DNA of 64,000 nucleotides from Methylobacterium pseudosasicola. Its GTDB lineage: Bacteria > Pseudomonadota > Alphaproteobacteria > Rhizobiales > Beijerinckiaceae. This document shows positions 9,515-21,209 of this stretch, piece after piece (within the stretch, counting starts at the first letter, position 1; the number at the start of each line of letters is the position of its first letter). The notes beneath the pieces were generated by a model that searched no databases, was not told the DNA's origin, and saw only the letters and a list, made by a program, of their open reading frames with translations. The stretch is taken from assembly GCF_900114535.1 (NCBI RefSeq), contig NZ_FOTK01000012.1:1-64000 (forward strand), in the 5' to 3' direction. Both the position numbers and the translations under genes were made by a program.

Positions 9515-10747
9515 TCAGGCGTCGGTCGCCTTCTCCGGCTCGCCGGACCGCATCAGCGTGACGAAGCGCTCGAACAGGTAGTGGCTGTCGCGCGGACCCG
9601 GCGAGGCCTCCGGGTGGTGTTGCACGGAGAAGGCCGGCCGGTCGGTGAGGGTAAGGCCGCAATTCGAGCCGTCGAACAGGGAGACATGGGTCTCCACCGC
9701 GCTCGCCGGCAGGCTCCCGGGATCCACCGCGAAGCCGTGGTTCATCGAGACGATCTCGACCTTGCCGGTGGTCTTGTCCTTCACCGGGTGATTCGCGCCA
9801 TGATGGCCCTGACCCATCTTCACGGTCCGGCCGCCCAGCGCGAGGCCCATGAGCTGGTGCCCGAGGCAGATGCCGAAGGTCGGCACCTTCTCGTCCAGGA
9901 GCTTGCGGATCACCGGCACCGCGTAGGTGCCGGTGGCCGCCGGGTCGCCGGGGCCGTTCGACAGGAACACGCCGTCCGGCTTGAGCGCCAGAATCTCTTC
10001 CGCGCTGGTGGTGGCCGGCACCACGGTGACGTCGCAACCAGCCTGGGCCAGCAACCGCAGGATGTTGCGCTTCACGCCGTAATCGATCGCCACGACCTTC
10101 AGGCCGTCGCCGGGCGCGCGCGTGCCGTAGCCGTCGCCGAGCGCCCAAACGGTCTCCGACCATTCGGTGGTCGCTCGGCTGGTGACCGGCGGTACGAGGT
10201 CGAGGCCTTCCATGGGGGCGAGGGCGGCAGCACGGGCCTTCAGCGCCTCGCGGTCGAACCGGCCCTCGGGATCGTTGGCGATGACGGCGTTCGGCATGCC
10301 GGCATCGCGGATCCGGGCGGTGAGCGCGCGGGTGTCGACACCGGTGATGCCGACGATGCCCCGGGCATCGAGCCAGCCGTCGAGATGGGACGAGGACCGC
10401 CAGTTCGACGGCTTGGTCACCGCCGAGGCGATCACGGTGCCGCGCACGCCGGAGGCCGGAGCCGCCTCAAGGCTCTCCAGATCCTCGTCGTTCGTGCCGA
10501 CATTGCCGATATGCGGGAACGTGAAGGTGACGATCTGCCCGGCATAGGACGGGTCGGTCAGGATCTCCTGGTACCCGGTCATCGCCGTGTTGAAGCAGAC
10601 CTCGCCGTCGGCGATTCCGGTCCGACCGATGCCGAAGCCTTCGAGGATGGTCCCATCCGCCAGAACCAGCAGGGCCGTCGCCACGGGCTCGGCCCAGGGT
10701 TCGGGGGCGGCGGGTTTGGAGGCCTGCGCGGCGGCGTCTTGCAGCAT
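9515..10747 (-). CDS. carA: Carbamoyl-phosphate synthase small subunit (glutaminase)
   Basis: The 410-residue subunit hydrolyses glutamine and channels ammonia to CarB. The N-terminal CarA domain (DGEVCFNTAMTGYQEILTDP, then SYAGQIV) is followed by a class I amidotransferase domain with the nucleophile Cys in GICLGHQLMGLALGG and the His-Pro-Glu of FSVQHHPEASPGP. A 20-residue Ala/Pro-rich N-terminus precedes the conserved domain, so the true start may lie slightly inside. It is transcribed leftwards, divergent from the YqeY gene, and is separated from carB by the pseudoazurin and membrane-protein genes. Confidence 0.96.
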   Translation of the reverse strand: MLQDAAAQASKPAAPEPWAEPVATALLVLADGTILEGFGIGRTGIADGEVCFNTAMTGYQEILTDPSYAGQIVTFTFPHIGNVGTNDEDLESLEAAPASGVRGTVIASAVTKPSNWRSSSHLDGWLDARGIVGITGVDTRALTARIRDAGMPNAVIANDPEGRFDREALKARAAALAPMEGLDLVPPVTSRATTEWSETVWALGDGYGTRAPGDGLKVVAIDYGVKRNILRLLAQAGCDVTVVPATTSAEEILALKPDGVFLSNGPGDPAATGTYAVPVIRKLLDEKVPTFGICLGHQLMGLALGGRTVKMGQGHHGANHPVKDKTTGKVEIVSMNHGFAVDPGSLPASAVETHVSLFDGSNCGLTLTDRPAFSVQHHPEASPGPRDSHYLFERFVTLMRSGEPEKATDA

Positions 10748-10939
10748 CGGGTCGGTCTCGCTTATGTCCGGCCGAAGGCAGGCACCGCGTTGCGGCGCGC
10801 TCGGCTGGCGGCATGATCGTGTGCGGCGCTCTTAGCGAGCGGCCCGCGATGGGGTCAATGTGGCCCTGTGGCCGAAGCCGCTCAACACCCGCAAACTGCA
10901 GGCCAGCCCCCCGTTTCACCCGTCGGAAGGTTTATCGAG

Positions 10940-11401
10940 ATGCTGCGCGCCCGCCTCACCACCGAGATGAAGGAGGCCATGAAGGCCGGCGACAAGGACA
11001 AGCTCGCCACCGTGCGGATGATCCAGGCCGCACTCAAGGACAAGGATATCGAGGCCCGGGGCCTCGGCAAGGAGCCGGCCTCCGATGAGGAGATCCTGTC
11101 GCTGCTCCAGAAGATGATCAAGCAGCGGACCGAATCGGCCTCGGTCTACGAGCAGGGCGGCCGCCCGGAACTCGCCGCCAACGAGCGCGCCGAGATCGCG
11201 ATCATCGAGGCGTTCCTGCCCAAGCAGATGGACGAGACCGAGATGAAGGCCGCGGTCGAGGCGGCGATCCTGGAAACCGGCGCCGCCGGCCAGAAGGATA
11301 TGGGCCGGGTCATCGCCGCCCTGAAGGGCACCTTCGCGGGCCGGATGGATTTTGGGAAAGCGAGCGGGCTGGTGAAGGCCGCGCTGGCGGCCAAGGGCTG
11401 A
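10940..11401 (+). CDS. GatB/YqeY domain-containing protein
   Basis: The 153-residue protein is a stand-alone YqeY domain, related to the tail of the GatB amidotransferase subunit. Typical blocks are MLRARLTTEMKEAMKAGDK, LATVRMIQAALKDKDIEARG and AEIAIIEAFLPKQM. The ATG at 10940 has GGAAGG about 10 nt upstream. The molecular role is not firmly known; a link to tRNA-dependent amidation is proposed from the domain. It lies just upstream of dnaG and rpoD, an arrangement I recall as common in alphaproteobacteria. Confidence 0.9.
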   Translation: MLRARLTTEMKEAMKAGDKDKLATVRMIQAALKDKDIEARGLGKEPASDEEILSLLQKMIKQRTESASVYEQGGRPELAANERAEIAIIEAFLPKQMDETEMKAAVEAAILETGAAGQKDMGRVIAALKGTFAGRMDFGKASGLVKAALAAKG

Positions 11402-11522
11402 GGCTCGGACGTCCGGCTCTCCCCGCAATCCCCCGCCTGATCGAGCCTTCGATCGACCGGGCGGGACTCAAGTACCCCCATCGCGCTATATCCAGCGGTC
11501 AGGCAATCGACCCGCAGGCCCC

Positions 11523-13421
11523 GTGCGCTATCCCCCCCACATCCTGGAAGAGATCCGCGCCCGGCTGCCGGCCTCCTCTGTGGTCGGGCGGCGGGTCCAG
11601 CTCAAGAAGGCCGGCCGCGAATGGCGCGGCCTGTCGCCGTTCAATGCCGAGAAGACTCCGTCCTTCTACGTGAACGACCAGAAGCAGTTCTATCACTGCT
11701 TCTCCTCTTCCAAGCACGGCGACATCTTCACCTTCCTGATGGAGACCGAGGGCCTGAGCTTCCCCGAGGCGGTGGAGCGGCTGGCGAGTGAGGCCGGTGT
11801 CACCCTGCCGGCGCCCACCGAGGACAACCGCGCCAGCGAGCAGAAGCGCGCCGGGGCCATCGAGGTCATGGAGATGGCCGCCCGGTGGTTCGAGGAGCGG
11901 CTGCGGTCGGGGCAGGGCAGCGAGGCACGCGTTTATCTCGAGCGCCGGGCGCTGAAGGACGAGACGCAGCGGGCCTTCCGGCTCGGCTACGCGCCGAACG
12001 AGCGCTATGCGCTGCGCGATCACCTCGCAGGGCAGGGGGTCGACAAAGCGCTGATGGTGGAATTGGGCCTGCTCGCCGGCGGCGAGGATGTCTCGGTCCC
12101 GTACGATTATTTCCGCGACCGGGTGATGTTCCCGATCACCGACACACGCGGCCGGGTCGTCGCCTTCGGGGGGCGGGCGCTCTCCAAGGAGGTGCGCGCC
12201 AAGTACCTGAACTCCCCCGAGACGCCGCTCTTCCACAAGGGCCGGACGCTCTACAACCTCCACGGCGCCCGCAAGGCGGCGCACGAGCGCGGCTCGATCA
12301 TCGCGGTCGAGGGCTATGTCGACGTCATTGCCATGACGCTCGCCGGCCATCCCGAAACGGTGGCGCCGCTGGGCACCGCGCTGACCGAGGAGCAGCTGGC
12401 CCTGCTCTGGCGCCATGCCGACGAGCCGATCCTGTGCTTCGACGGCGACAAGGCCGGGCAGCGGGCGGCCTTCCGGGCCCTCGACATCGCACTGCCGGCC
12501 CTCGAACCCGGCCGGTCCCTGCGGATCGCCCTGCTGCCGGGCGGGCAGGATCCGGACGATCTGCTGCGCTCAGGCGGACCGGGCGCGATCGACCAGGTGC
12601 TGCAGGCCGCTTTGCCCCTGTCGGAACTGCTCTGGCGCCGGGCGCTCGAATCCGGGCCGGCGGACACCCCCGAGCGCCGCGCCGGCCTGACCCAGACCCT
12701 GCGCGCCACCGTCGCCACGATCCGCAACGAGACGGTCAAGCGCTACTACCGCGACGACATCGAGGAGCGGCTGCGCAGCCTGTCGCCCCGGAGCGCGCGC
12801 GCCGCCGGGCCCGGCCCCGGGCCGAAGGGGCAGAACCGCCGCTTCGCCCGTCCGGGCGAGCCGGTGTCGCCGCGCATCACCGGCAGCCCCAGCGCCTCGA
12901 TGACCGCCTCGGCGGGCTTCTCGGGGGCGGCGCCGGTGCGCGAGGCGGTGATCGCCGGAACGCTGCTGGTCCACCCCGAAATGCTGGGCGAGTTCGGCGA
13001 CGAGGTCTCGGAACTCGACTTCGAGGATCCCGACGCCCGGGCGCTCCTGTCGGTCCTGGTCGCATCTGCCGCAGAGGACGGACAAACGAATGCCGACCTG
13101 TTGCAAAGCCGCATCACACGGGCCGGTCTCGCTGACGCGGCGGAGCGGATTCTTGCGCTGGCGCGCTCCCGAGACCGGATTACGCTGTCTCCGCACGCCG
13201 ATCCGCAGCAGCGCGCGGACGCTCTCAGACAGGCAATGATCTTGCACCGGCAGGCTGGAGCGCTACATAGCGAACTTCGCGAAGCACGGCAGGCGTTTGA
13301 GGACGATCCGACCGATGCCGGGTGGGCATGGCTCTGCGAAGTCAAGGCGAGGCTGGAGACCGTCATCGCCGCCGAGGCAGAAGCCGATAAGCCGGTGTCG
13401 AGCGACTCGACCGCCGCATGA
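11523..13421 (+). CDS. dnaG: DNA primase
   Basis: The 632-residue primase makes RNA primers at the replication fork. The order is the N-terminal CHC2-type domain (1-95), the TOPRIM catalytic core (IIAVEGYVDVIAMTLAG, then FDGDKAGQRAAFRALD) and a C-terminal DnaB-interaction region. The start is GTG at 11523. The zinc-finger positions are altered: the usual CPFH reads SPFN and the usual HCFGCG reads HCFSSS, so at most one of the four metal ligands remains. The fold is otherwise conserved, so this looks like a zinc-free variant and not a broken gene. Confidence 0.96.
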   Translation: MRYPPHILEEIRARLPASSVVGRRVQLKKAGREWRGLSPFNAEKTPSFYVNDQKQFYHCFSSSKHGDIFTFLMETEGLSFPEAVERLASEAGVTLPAPTEDNRASEQKRAGAIEVMEMAARWFEERLRSGQGSEARVYLERRALKDETQRAFRLGYAPNERYALRDHLAGQGVDKALMVELGLLAGGEDVSVPYDYFRDRVMFPITDTRGRVVAFGGRALSKEVRAKYLNSPETPLFHKGRTLYNLHGARKAAHERGSIIAVEGYVDVIAMTLAGHPETVAPLGTALTEEQLALLWRHADEPILCFDGDKAGQRAAFRALDIALPALEPGRSLRIALLPGGQDPDDLLRSGGPGAIDQVLQAALPLSELLWRRALESGPADTPERRAGLTQTLRATVATIRNETVKRYYRDDIEERLRSLSPRSARAAGPGPGPKGQNRRFARPGEPVSPRITGSPSASMTASAGFSGAAPVREAVIAGTLLVHPEMLGEFGDEVSELDFEDPDARALLSVLVASAAEDGQTNADLLQSRITRAGLADAAERILALARSRDRITLSPHADPQQRADALRQAMILHRQAGALHSELREARQAFEDDPTDAGWAWLCEVKARLETVIAAEAEADKPVSSDSTAA

Positions 13422-13476
13422 GGGCTGTGCGATGGCGGTGGCGGCGGGCAGAACCCCGCCATAGTTAACAATCGGT

Positions 13477-13491
13477 CAAGCCTCGGGCTTG
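13477..13491. promoter_or_regulatory. Short palindrome in the rpoD leader
   Basis: CAAGCC and GGCTTG flank a 3-nt TCG centre, about 130 nt upstream of the rpoD ATG. A G/C hairpin near 13440-13462 (GGCGGG/CCCGCC) precedes it and may mark the end of the dnaG transcript. The short palindrome could be a regulator site or a leader hairpin. No experimental class of site is matched, so confidence is low. Confidence 0.25.
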
Positions 13492-13621
13492 CATACGGAA
13501 CCCGACGACTCAAGGCGTCCGGAGCAATCCGGGGCCACTCGCAAGTATCGCGGCGCCGACGGCGTGGAGCGGCCCTCTTCGGGCCTCCGCAGCGCGCCGC
13601 ATCCGAAACAATAGGCTGATC

Positions 13622-15622
<2,001 letters not shown>

Positions 15623-15699
15623 GCCCCCGTCGCGGATTCCGCGGCGCCTCTCCTTACGACCGCGTTGCCACCGGGCTGCGCGGCCCCCATTGTGGCGCC

Positions 15700-16959
15700 A
15701 TGCTCGAACGCCGCCCGCCAACGCCCGGTTTGCCGACGGCCTTCGCGGACGGATCGGAAGCCGACGACGTGCCCTTCGGCGCGCTCCAGCCCTCGGTGGG
15801 CATCCGCGACTGGCTGCTGGGCGAGGGCGCCCGGCTGCAGAAGGCCGAGGACATGCTCTCCGGCCTCGCCGAGCGGCTGATCGCGGTGGGCGTGCCGGTG
15901 GACCGGGCCTCCACGGCGATCGACACCCTGCACTCGGAATATGCTGGGGTCGGCCGGGTCTGGACCCGGGACGGCGGCACCAGCGTGCGCCTGTTCCCGC
16001 ACGGAAGCCGCTCGCAGGAGGCCTATCTCAACAGCCCTTTCCACACGGTCCACGAGACCGGCGAATGGCTGATCCTCGACGTCGCCAAGACGCCGGACGA
16101 CGCCTACGCGATCATTCCGGACCTGAAGGCCGGCGGCTACACCCACTACGTCGTGGCGCCGCTGTTCTTCACCAACGGCACCAAGAACGGCATCACCTTC
16201 GCCACCCGGGCGCCGGAGGGTTTTCGCGATAACGACATCGCGATCCTGCGCTTCGTCATGCCGGCCTTGGCCGCCGTGGTGGAGATGCGCGTCCTCAACA
16301 AACAGCTCGACCACGTCCTGCGGCTCTATGTCGGCGACGAGCCGCACCGGGCGATCCTGGCGGGCGACATCCGCCGCGGACAGGTGACGCGGATCCGCTC
16401 GGCGATCCTGTTCGCCGACATGCGCGACTACACCCGCACCTCCGCCGACATGACTCCCGAGGAGGCGGTCGGGCTGCTCAACGTGTTCTTCGACTGCCTG
16501 GTGCCGCCGATCGAGCGCGAAGGCGGTGAAGTCCTGAAATATCTGGGCGACGGTCTGCTGGCGATCTTTCGCGAATCGGGAGACGATCTCGGGGGCGCCG
16601 CCAAGGGCGCGCTCACCGCGGCCCAGAACGCGTTGGCGGCCCTCGACGAGGCCAACGCCCTGCACCAGTTCTCGGTGCCGGTGGCCGCCGGAATCGCGCT
16701 CCACCACGGCGAGGCCGCCTACGGCAATGTCGGCTCGGGCTCCCGCCTCGACTTCACGGTGATCGGCCGCGACGTGAACCTCGCCAGCCGCCTGGCCCGG
16801 CTGAACCGGCAGCTCGGCGAGCCGCTGCTGATGTCAAAGCCGTTCGTGGATTTCCTCTGGGGCGATCCGATCCCGCTGGGCGAGCACGTGCTCGATGGCT
16901 TCCGCGAACCCATGCCGGTGTTCCGGCCGAAATTCTTGCGGCCGCGGGCGACCAATTGA
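15700..16959 (+). CDS. Class III adenylate/guanylate cyclase
   Basis: The 419-residue protein probably makes cAMP (or cGMP). The first about 190 residues resemble a GAF-like sensor. The C-terminal cyclase homology domain starts near [17 protein letters not shown], whose first metal-binding Asp is clear, followed by [16 protein letters not shown] with the second Asp and the GxGD-type turn, and later [16 protein letters not shown] with the transition-state Asn/Arg region. ATG at 15700 lies 77 nt after the rpoD stop on the same strand. The sensed signal and nucleotide specificity cannot be read from the sequence. Confidence 0.88.
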   Translation: MLERRPPTPGLPTAFADGSEADDVPFGALQPSVGIRDWLLGEGARLQKAEDMLSGLAERLIAVGVPVDRASTAIDTLHSEYAGVGRVWTRDGGTSVRLFPHGSRSQEAYLNSPFHTVHETGEWLILDVAKTPDDAYAIIPDLKAGGYTHYVVAPLFFTNGTKNGITFATRAPEGFRDNDIAILRFVMPALAAVVEMRVLNKQLDHVLRLYVGDEPHRAILAGDIRRGQVTRIRSAILFADMRDYTRTSADMTPEEAVGLLNVFFDCLVPPIEREGGEVLKYLGDGLLAIFRESGDDLGGAAKGALTAAQNALAALDEANALHQFSVPVAAGIALHHGEAAYGNVGSGSRLDFTVIGRDVNLASRLARLNRQLGEPLLMSKPFVDFLWGDPIPLGEHVLDGFREPMPVFRPKFLRPRATN

Positions 16960-17119
16960 GCGCCACCCACGGCACGCCCGGGTGCCGGGCGCTCATCCTG
17001 CGCCGGCGCAGCAGGTAGTGGGTATAGCGCTCGGCACTGTGCTCGATCGCGACGGGGTTTCAGTTCCTTCAACGGAACCGGGGCCCGAGCCTAACCCACG
17101 GTCCCTTATGCGTTCAGGT

Positions 17120-18274
17120 TCACCATGCCGGCAAGAACTCGGCGCTGTAGGAGGGTTGCCGAGAGCCCCAGACCGGATCGACCATCTTAAGGAGAGCTTT
17201 GCGTGCCAGGTCTGCTGTTCTGGTCAATACATCTTCTGGAATGTCAGACTCGCCTAGTATTTCAAAACAAGTAGACAGGCACGCGCGATATTCACCCATA
17301 TGATACGCATTAATAGAAAATTCTTCTCGCAATCCGTACGTATAAATCCATGGAATTATAGCAATACCCTCGCTCGGCATTTTCGGAGAGGTTCCACCCT
17401 CACCATAGCGATACCCGGCCGCGAAGTTTCTCCTCCGATTGCAATATTGAATAGCTCCGTGGCGTGCTTCTGCCCGCGCCGGACAAATCGGTATCGCGCG
17501 GTCATAGAGCTGTAACACGTTGTGCTCGGGCTCATCCAACTGCTCCATAAGCCGACCGGCATTGAGCAAGCTCACATATATTTCTTCCTCCCAATACCCG
17601 AGATCAGCCCGCTTTAGATACAAATCCAGAGCCTTGCGATCTTCACCGATATCTCGGTAAGACCGTGCCAGATAGAACGTGTACCGCGCGATCATGACTG
17701 GATCTGTTTCGACAGCCAGTGCTTTTTCCATCGCTGCCAGATCCCGGTGCTCCGACATGTCGTCGCGATGCCGCCCCCCATCGACGCCGCGACGCATCGC
17801 AAGGAGCAGAGTTGGAGTATCCGGATTTCCTGAACATTCCAGGAACTCGTGCACAACACCGCGATAGCGCCACTTAAATTTGTTATTAATCAGCTGAACG
17901 CGCCAGTATTTCGTATGTCCGTCTAAGATCGTCAACATGTAACCGGCTTCAGTCAGCTTTGGCATCACGAAGCCATCCGGGATGACCAATTGATCATCGG
18001 CATCGATAATCAGCGAATAGGGTGCATGCGGGCGCGCGAGCGCCAAGGCCTCGTTCCGGTTGAAGGCAAAGTCGACCCAAGGTCGCTCGACAAGCGTGCC
18101 CGGAATGTCGGCCAACGCCGTACGGATGGCCTGTTGGGTCCCATCTGTTGAGCCGGTATCGACAATGACCCAATGATCAATCATCGACCTGACAGAATCG
18201 AGGCATCGATGAATAACATGCACTTCGTCTTTGACGATCATAGAGAGACAGATTTTTTGGCCGAAGCTATTCAT
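17120..18274 (-). CDS. Family 2 glycosyltransferase with C-terminal helical repeats
   Basis: The 384-residue protein begins with a GT-A fold: LSMIVKDEVHVIHRCLDSV, then HWVIVDTGSTDGTQ and the DxD-like LIIDADDQL. From about residue 190 it has TPR-like helices (ARYTFYLARSYRDIGEDRKA and similar). Such proteins transfer sugars to surface polysaccharides or proteins. ATG at 18274 starts MNSFGQKICLSMIVKDE; an in-frame ATG 102 nt upstream adds unlikely residues. Base composition is visibly more AT-rich than the flanks and codon use is less G/C-ending, which suggests acquisition by transfer. Confidence 0.85.
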   Translation of the reverse strand: MNSFGQKICLSMIVKDEVHVIHRCLDSVRSMIDHWVIVDTGSTDGTQQAIRTALADIPGTLVERPWVDFAFNRNEALALARPHAPYSLIIDADDQLVIPDGFVMPKLTEAGYMLTILDGHTKYWRVQLINNKFKWRYRGVVHEFLECSGNPDTPTLLLAMRRGVDGGRHRDDMSEHRDLAAMEKALAVETDPVMIARYTFYLARSYRDIGEDRKALDLYLKRADLGYWEEEIYVSLLNAGRLMEQLDEPEHNVLQLYDRAIPICPARAEARHGAIQYCNRRRNFAAGYRYGEGGTSPKMPSEGIAIIPWIYTYGLREEFSINAYHMGEYRACLSTCFEILGESDIPEDVLTRTADLARKALLKMVDPVWGSRQPSYSAEFLPAW

Positions 18275-18782
18275 GGCAATAAACCCGCCTGAAGGCACGA
18301 TCATACACAATGGGTCATCCGGTGTTCGTCGATAGCCTAAAATTGCCCGACCACAAAGTGGGTATGCGAGCCACACTCCGATCTATTACCGCGCGTGCGC
18401 ACAATTATCGAACATGATACTTGGTTTAATTGAGGTAAGATCGATAAATTAAACAAATATTAATTCCATCAAATCGATCTGATCCAGAAATCTCAGGCAG
18501 GAGTGTTGAATACGTAAGCGGTGGGGAGTTTGACGACACGGACAAGTCGCGTGGCGTTTGTCCACCGCGGTCCAACCGGTCACCGAGTGGGGCAAATGTC
18601 AGTTCGACCCTTCGGCGAGGCGTGCGTGCGGCGCCCCTCGACAAGCGCAAAATCGAAATACGCGTAGTCGAAGTGCCCTGACATTCGAGCACTGACTGCG
18701 GCCCCGCCGCTGTCGCTTCAACACATCCCACCAGCGGTGTCGGGGTTGACCGATGCCGCGCGAGGCACCAAATCTCACACTG
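18275..18782. other. Intergenic region upstream of the thiamine operon
   Basis: No gene is seen in these about 500 nt. The left part, to about 18510, is AT-rich like the adjacent glycosyltransferase and probably belongs to the same foreign segment; composition returns to GC-rich by about 18540. The thi promoter should lie in the right-hand part; a TTGACC at about 18746 is a possible -35 box, but no good -10 follows at the usual distance. Confidence 0.4.
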
Positions 18783-18893
18783 TTCCAGGGAGATCCCCGG
18801 CAAGGGGCTGAGAAACCGCTGGCACGTCCTAACGGACCTGCGGCGCGGAAATCCTTCGAACCTGATCCGGCTCATACCGGCGTAGGGATTGGA
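18783..18893 (+). ncRNA. TPP riboswitch (THI element)
   Basis: The conserved core of the thiamine pyrophosphate aptamer is present. The GGCTGAGA of the P2/P3 side lies at 18805-18812, with a CCCC/GGGG P3 stem before it. The 3' half contains CTTCGAACCTGATCCGG and then the near-invariant CGTAGGGA at 18881-18888. TTCCA at 18783-18787 can pair with the TTGGA-type 3' end to close P1. It sits 77 nt upstream of thiO, so TPP binding is expected to shut off thiO-thiS-thiG and the ThiE/TenI gene. Confidence 0.93.
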
Positions 18894-18970
18894 CCGCGGC
18901 CGCCCGAAAGGCAGGCCACAGCTTCTCACCGAAGCAGACGGCCCGATCTTCGCGACGGAATCCCGCGGAG

Positions 18971-20194
18971 ATGATCTTGGCCTTTGACCGCCCCGTTTCA
19001 CCGATCGGACGCCGCCGTATTCCGGCCGGTCTCTCCACGCCGGCTTCGCTGCCCGCGCGGGCGGATGTCGCCGTCGTCGGCGGCGGGCTGATCGGCCTGT
19101 CGATCGCGTGGCGCCTGGCCCGGGCGGGCCGCGCGGTGGTCGTCGTCGAGCGCGACACGATCGGCGCCGGGGCGAGCCTGGCCGCCACCGGCATGCTCGC
19201 CCCGGCCGCCGAGCACGAGCCCGGCTCGGACCCGCTCCTGCCGCTGGCCCTCGAATCCCTCCGGCTCTGGCCGGGCTTTCGCGATGCGCTCGAAGCCGAG
19301 ACCGGCCTGCCGATCGATTACCGTCCGGATGGCACAATCGTGGTCGCCATCGGCCGCGACGAGGTCGAGCGCCTGCGCTTCCGCTACGATTTGCAGCGCC
19401 GTTCGGGCCTCGACGCTGCGTGGCTGCCGGGCACCGAGGTGCGGCGCCTGGAGCCGGGCCTGCGCCCTTCGGTCACCGCAGGCGTCCATTGCCCTCTGGA
19501 TCACCAGGTCGATCCCCGCCTCGTGATAGCGGCGCTGGCCGAGGCCTGCCGGCGCGCCGGCGTCACCCTAGTGGAGCACACAGCCGTGACCGGGCTCGAC
19601 TGGTCCGGTGGGGCCGTCACCGGCATCCGCGTCGGCGAGCAGGGCGTGACGGCCGGCACCGTCGTGCTGGCGTCGGGCGCCTGGAGCGGGGAGGGCGGGC
19701 TGCTGCCCGAAGCCCTGGCCCTGCCGGTGCGCCCGCTCAAGGGCCAGTCCCTGGCCCTGCGCACAACCGCCCGCACCGGCACGCTCAGTCGGATGATCTG
19801 GACCGAGCAGGTTCACATGGCGCCGAAGAGCGACGGCCAGCTAATCGTCGGCGCCACCGTGGAGGATTGCGGCTTCCGGCCCGGCGTCACCGCTGGCGGC
19901 CTCTTTGCCCTGCTGGAGGGCGCCCGCCGGGTGCTGCCCGGCATCGAGGAGATGGAGGTCGAGGCCGTGTGGAGCGGCTACCGCCCGACCTCGGACGACG
20001 ACGCGCCGATCATCGACACCCTGGCGCCGGGCCTCGTCGCCGCCACCGGCCATCACCGCAACGGCTACCTGCTCGCCCCGGTCACCGCCGACGCGGTGGC
20101 CGAACTCGTTACACGCGGCGCGCTGCCGGAGATCGCCAAGCCGTTCACCCGGGCGCGCTTCGACCAACCCGAACCCCGGAGGGCCTCCGCATGA
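18971..20194 (+). CDS. thiO: Glycine oxidase ThiO
   Basis: The 407-residue FAD-dependent oxidase turns glycine into the imine used to build the thiazole ring of thiamine. The N-terminal dinucleotide-binding motif VVGGGLIGLSIAWRLARAG and the C-terminal TGHHRNGYLLAP block typical of DAO-fold enzymes are present. GGAG sits directly before the ATG, so the TTG two codons later (18977) may be the real start. It is the first gene after the TPP riboswitch, and its TGA overlaps the ATG of thiS by 4 nt. Confidence 0.93.
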   Translation: MILAFDRPVSPIGRRRIPAGLSTPASLPARADVAVVGGGLIGLSIAWRLARAGRAVVVVERDTIGAGASLAATGMLAPAAEHEPGSDPLLPLALESLRLWPGFRDALEAETGLPIDYRPDGTIVVAIGRDEVERLRFRYDLQRRSGLDAAWLPGTEVRRLEPGLRPSVTAGVHCPLDHQVDPRLVIAALAEACRRAGVTLVEHTAVTGLDWSGGAVTGIRVGEQGVTAGTVVLASGAWSGEGGLLPEALALPVRPLKGQSLALRTTARTGTLSRMIWTEQVHMAPKSDGQLIVGATVEDCGFRPGVTAGGLFALLEGARRVLPGIEEMEVEAVWSGYRPTSDDDAPIIDTLAPGLVAATGHHRNGYLLAPVTADAVAELVTRGALPEIAKPFTRARFDQPEPRRASA

Positions 20195-20403
20195 AGCTTC
20201 TGGTGAACGGCGAGCCGCGCGAGCACGCGGCCGAGACCATCGCGGCCCTGTTCCGAATCGAGGCCGAGGAGACCGGCATCGAGAGCCCGCAGGGCGTCGC
20301 CATCGCGCTGAACGGCCGCGTGCTGCGCCGTCGGGACTGGGACACGACCCCGGTCGCCGAGGGTGACCGCGTCGAGATCGTCCGCGCCATGCAGGGAGGT
20401 TGA
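20191..20403 (+). CDS. thiS: Sulfur carrier protein ThiS
   Basis: The 70-residue ubiquitin-like carrier is adenylated and thiocarboxylated at its C-terminus, then donates sulfur to ThiG. The beta-grasp start [17 protein letters not shown] and the obligatory C-terminal Gly-Gly (MQGG) are intact. It starts inside the thiO stop (ATGA overlap), and thiG begins 2 nt after its own stop, so translation is coupled along the operon. Confidence 0.94.
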   Translation: MKLLVNGEPREHAAETIAALFRIEAEETGIESPQGVAIALNGRVLRRRDWDTTPVAEGDRVEIVRAMQGG

Positions 20404-20405
20404 CC

Positions 20406-21209
20406 ATGGACCAGATCGTCACGCCGCTGCGTCCCGGCGCCGAGGCGGATCGCTTCACCGTCGCCGGGGTGGAGCTGTCCTCGCGGCTCTTCATCGGCAC
20501 CGCCGGCTACCCGACCCAGGCGATCATGCGCGACGCCGTCGCGGTTTCCGGGGCCGAGGTGGTGACCGCCTCGATCCGCCGAGTCTCGCTTCAGGGCCAC
20601 GGCTCCGACACGGTGCGCATCCTCAAGGGCAAGCGCTTCCTGCCCAACACCGCCGGCTGCGAGACCGCCCGGGACGCGATCATGACCGCCGAGCTCGCGC
20701 GCGAAGCGCTCGACACCAACTGGATCAAGGTCGAGGTCATCGGCGACCGGGAGACCCTCTACCCGGACGTGGCCGAGCTGATCGAAGCCTGCCGCCACCT
20801 CGTGGACGAGGGCTTCGTGGTCCTGCCCTATTGCAACGACGATCCGGTGGTCTGCCAGCGCCTGGAGGATCTCGGCTGCGCCGCAATCATGCCCATGGGC
20901 TCGCTGATCGGCTCCGGCATGGGGGTGGCCAACCCGGCCAATATCGAGCTGATCTGCCGCCGGGCCGGCGTGCCGGTGATCGTCGATGCCGGTATCGGCA
21001 CCGCCTCCGACGCGGTCATCGCCATGGAGCTCGGCGCGGCCGCCTGCCTGATCAACACCGCCATCGCCAAGGCCGACGACCCGGTGCGGATGGCCCGCGC
21101 CATGGGCCGCGCCGTCGAGGCGGGCCGCGACGCCTATTGCGCCGGCCGGATCCCGCGCCGCGGCCGGGCCGACCCGTCGAGCCCGCAACTCGGCCTCGTC
21201 GGCTCGTGA
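20406..21209 (+). CDS. thiG: Thiazole synthase ThiG
   Basis: The 267-residue TIM-barrel enzyme assembles the thiazole phosphate from DXP, dehydroglycine and ThiS thiocarboxylate. The Schiff-base Lys is in [10 protein letters not shown], and the phosphate-binding end is conserved ([21 protein letters not shown] and [15 protein letters not shown]). ATG at 20406 follows the thiS stop by 2 nt. Its TGA overlaps the GTG of the next gene, which completes a tightly coupled four-gene unit. Confidence 0.95.
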   Translation: MDQIVTPLRPGAEADRFTVAGVELSSRLFIGTAGYPTQAIMRDAVAVSGAEVVTASIRRVSLQGHGSDTVRILKGKRFLPNTAGCETARDAIMTAELAREALDTNWIKVEVIGDRETLYPDVAELIEACRHLVDEGFVVLPYCNDDPVVCQRLEDLGCAAIMPMGSLIGSGMGVANPANIELICRRAGVPVIVDAGIGTASDAVIAMELGAAACLINTAIAKADDPVRMARAMGRAVEAGRDAYCAGRIPRRGRADPSSPQLGLVGS

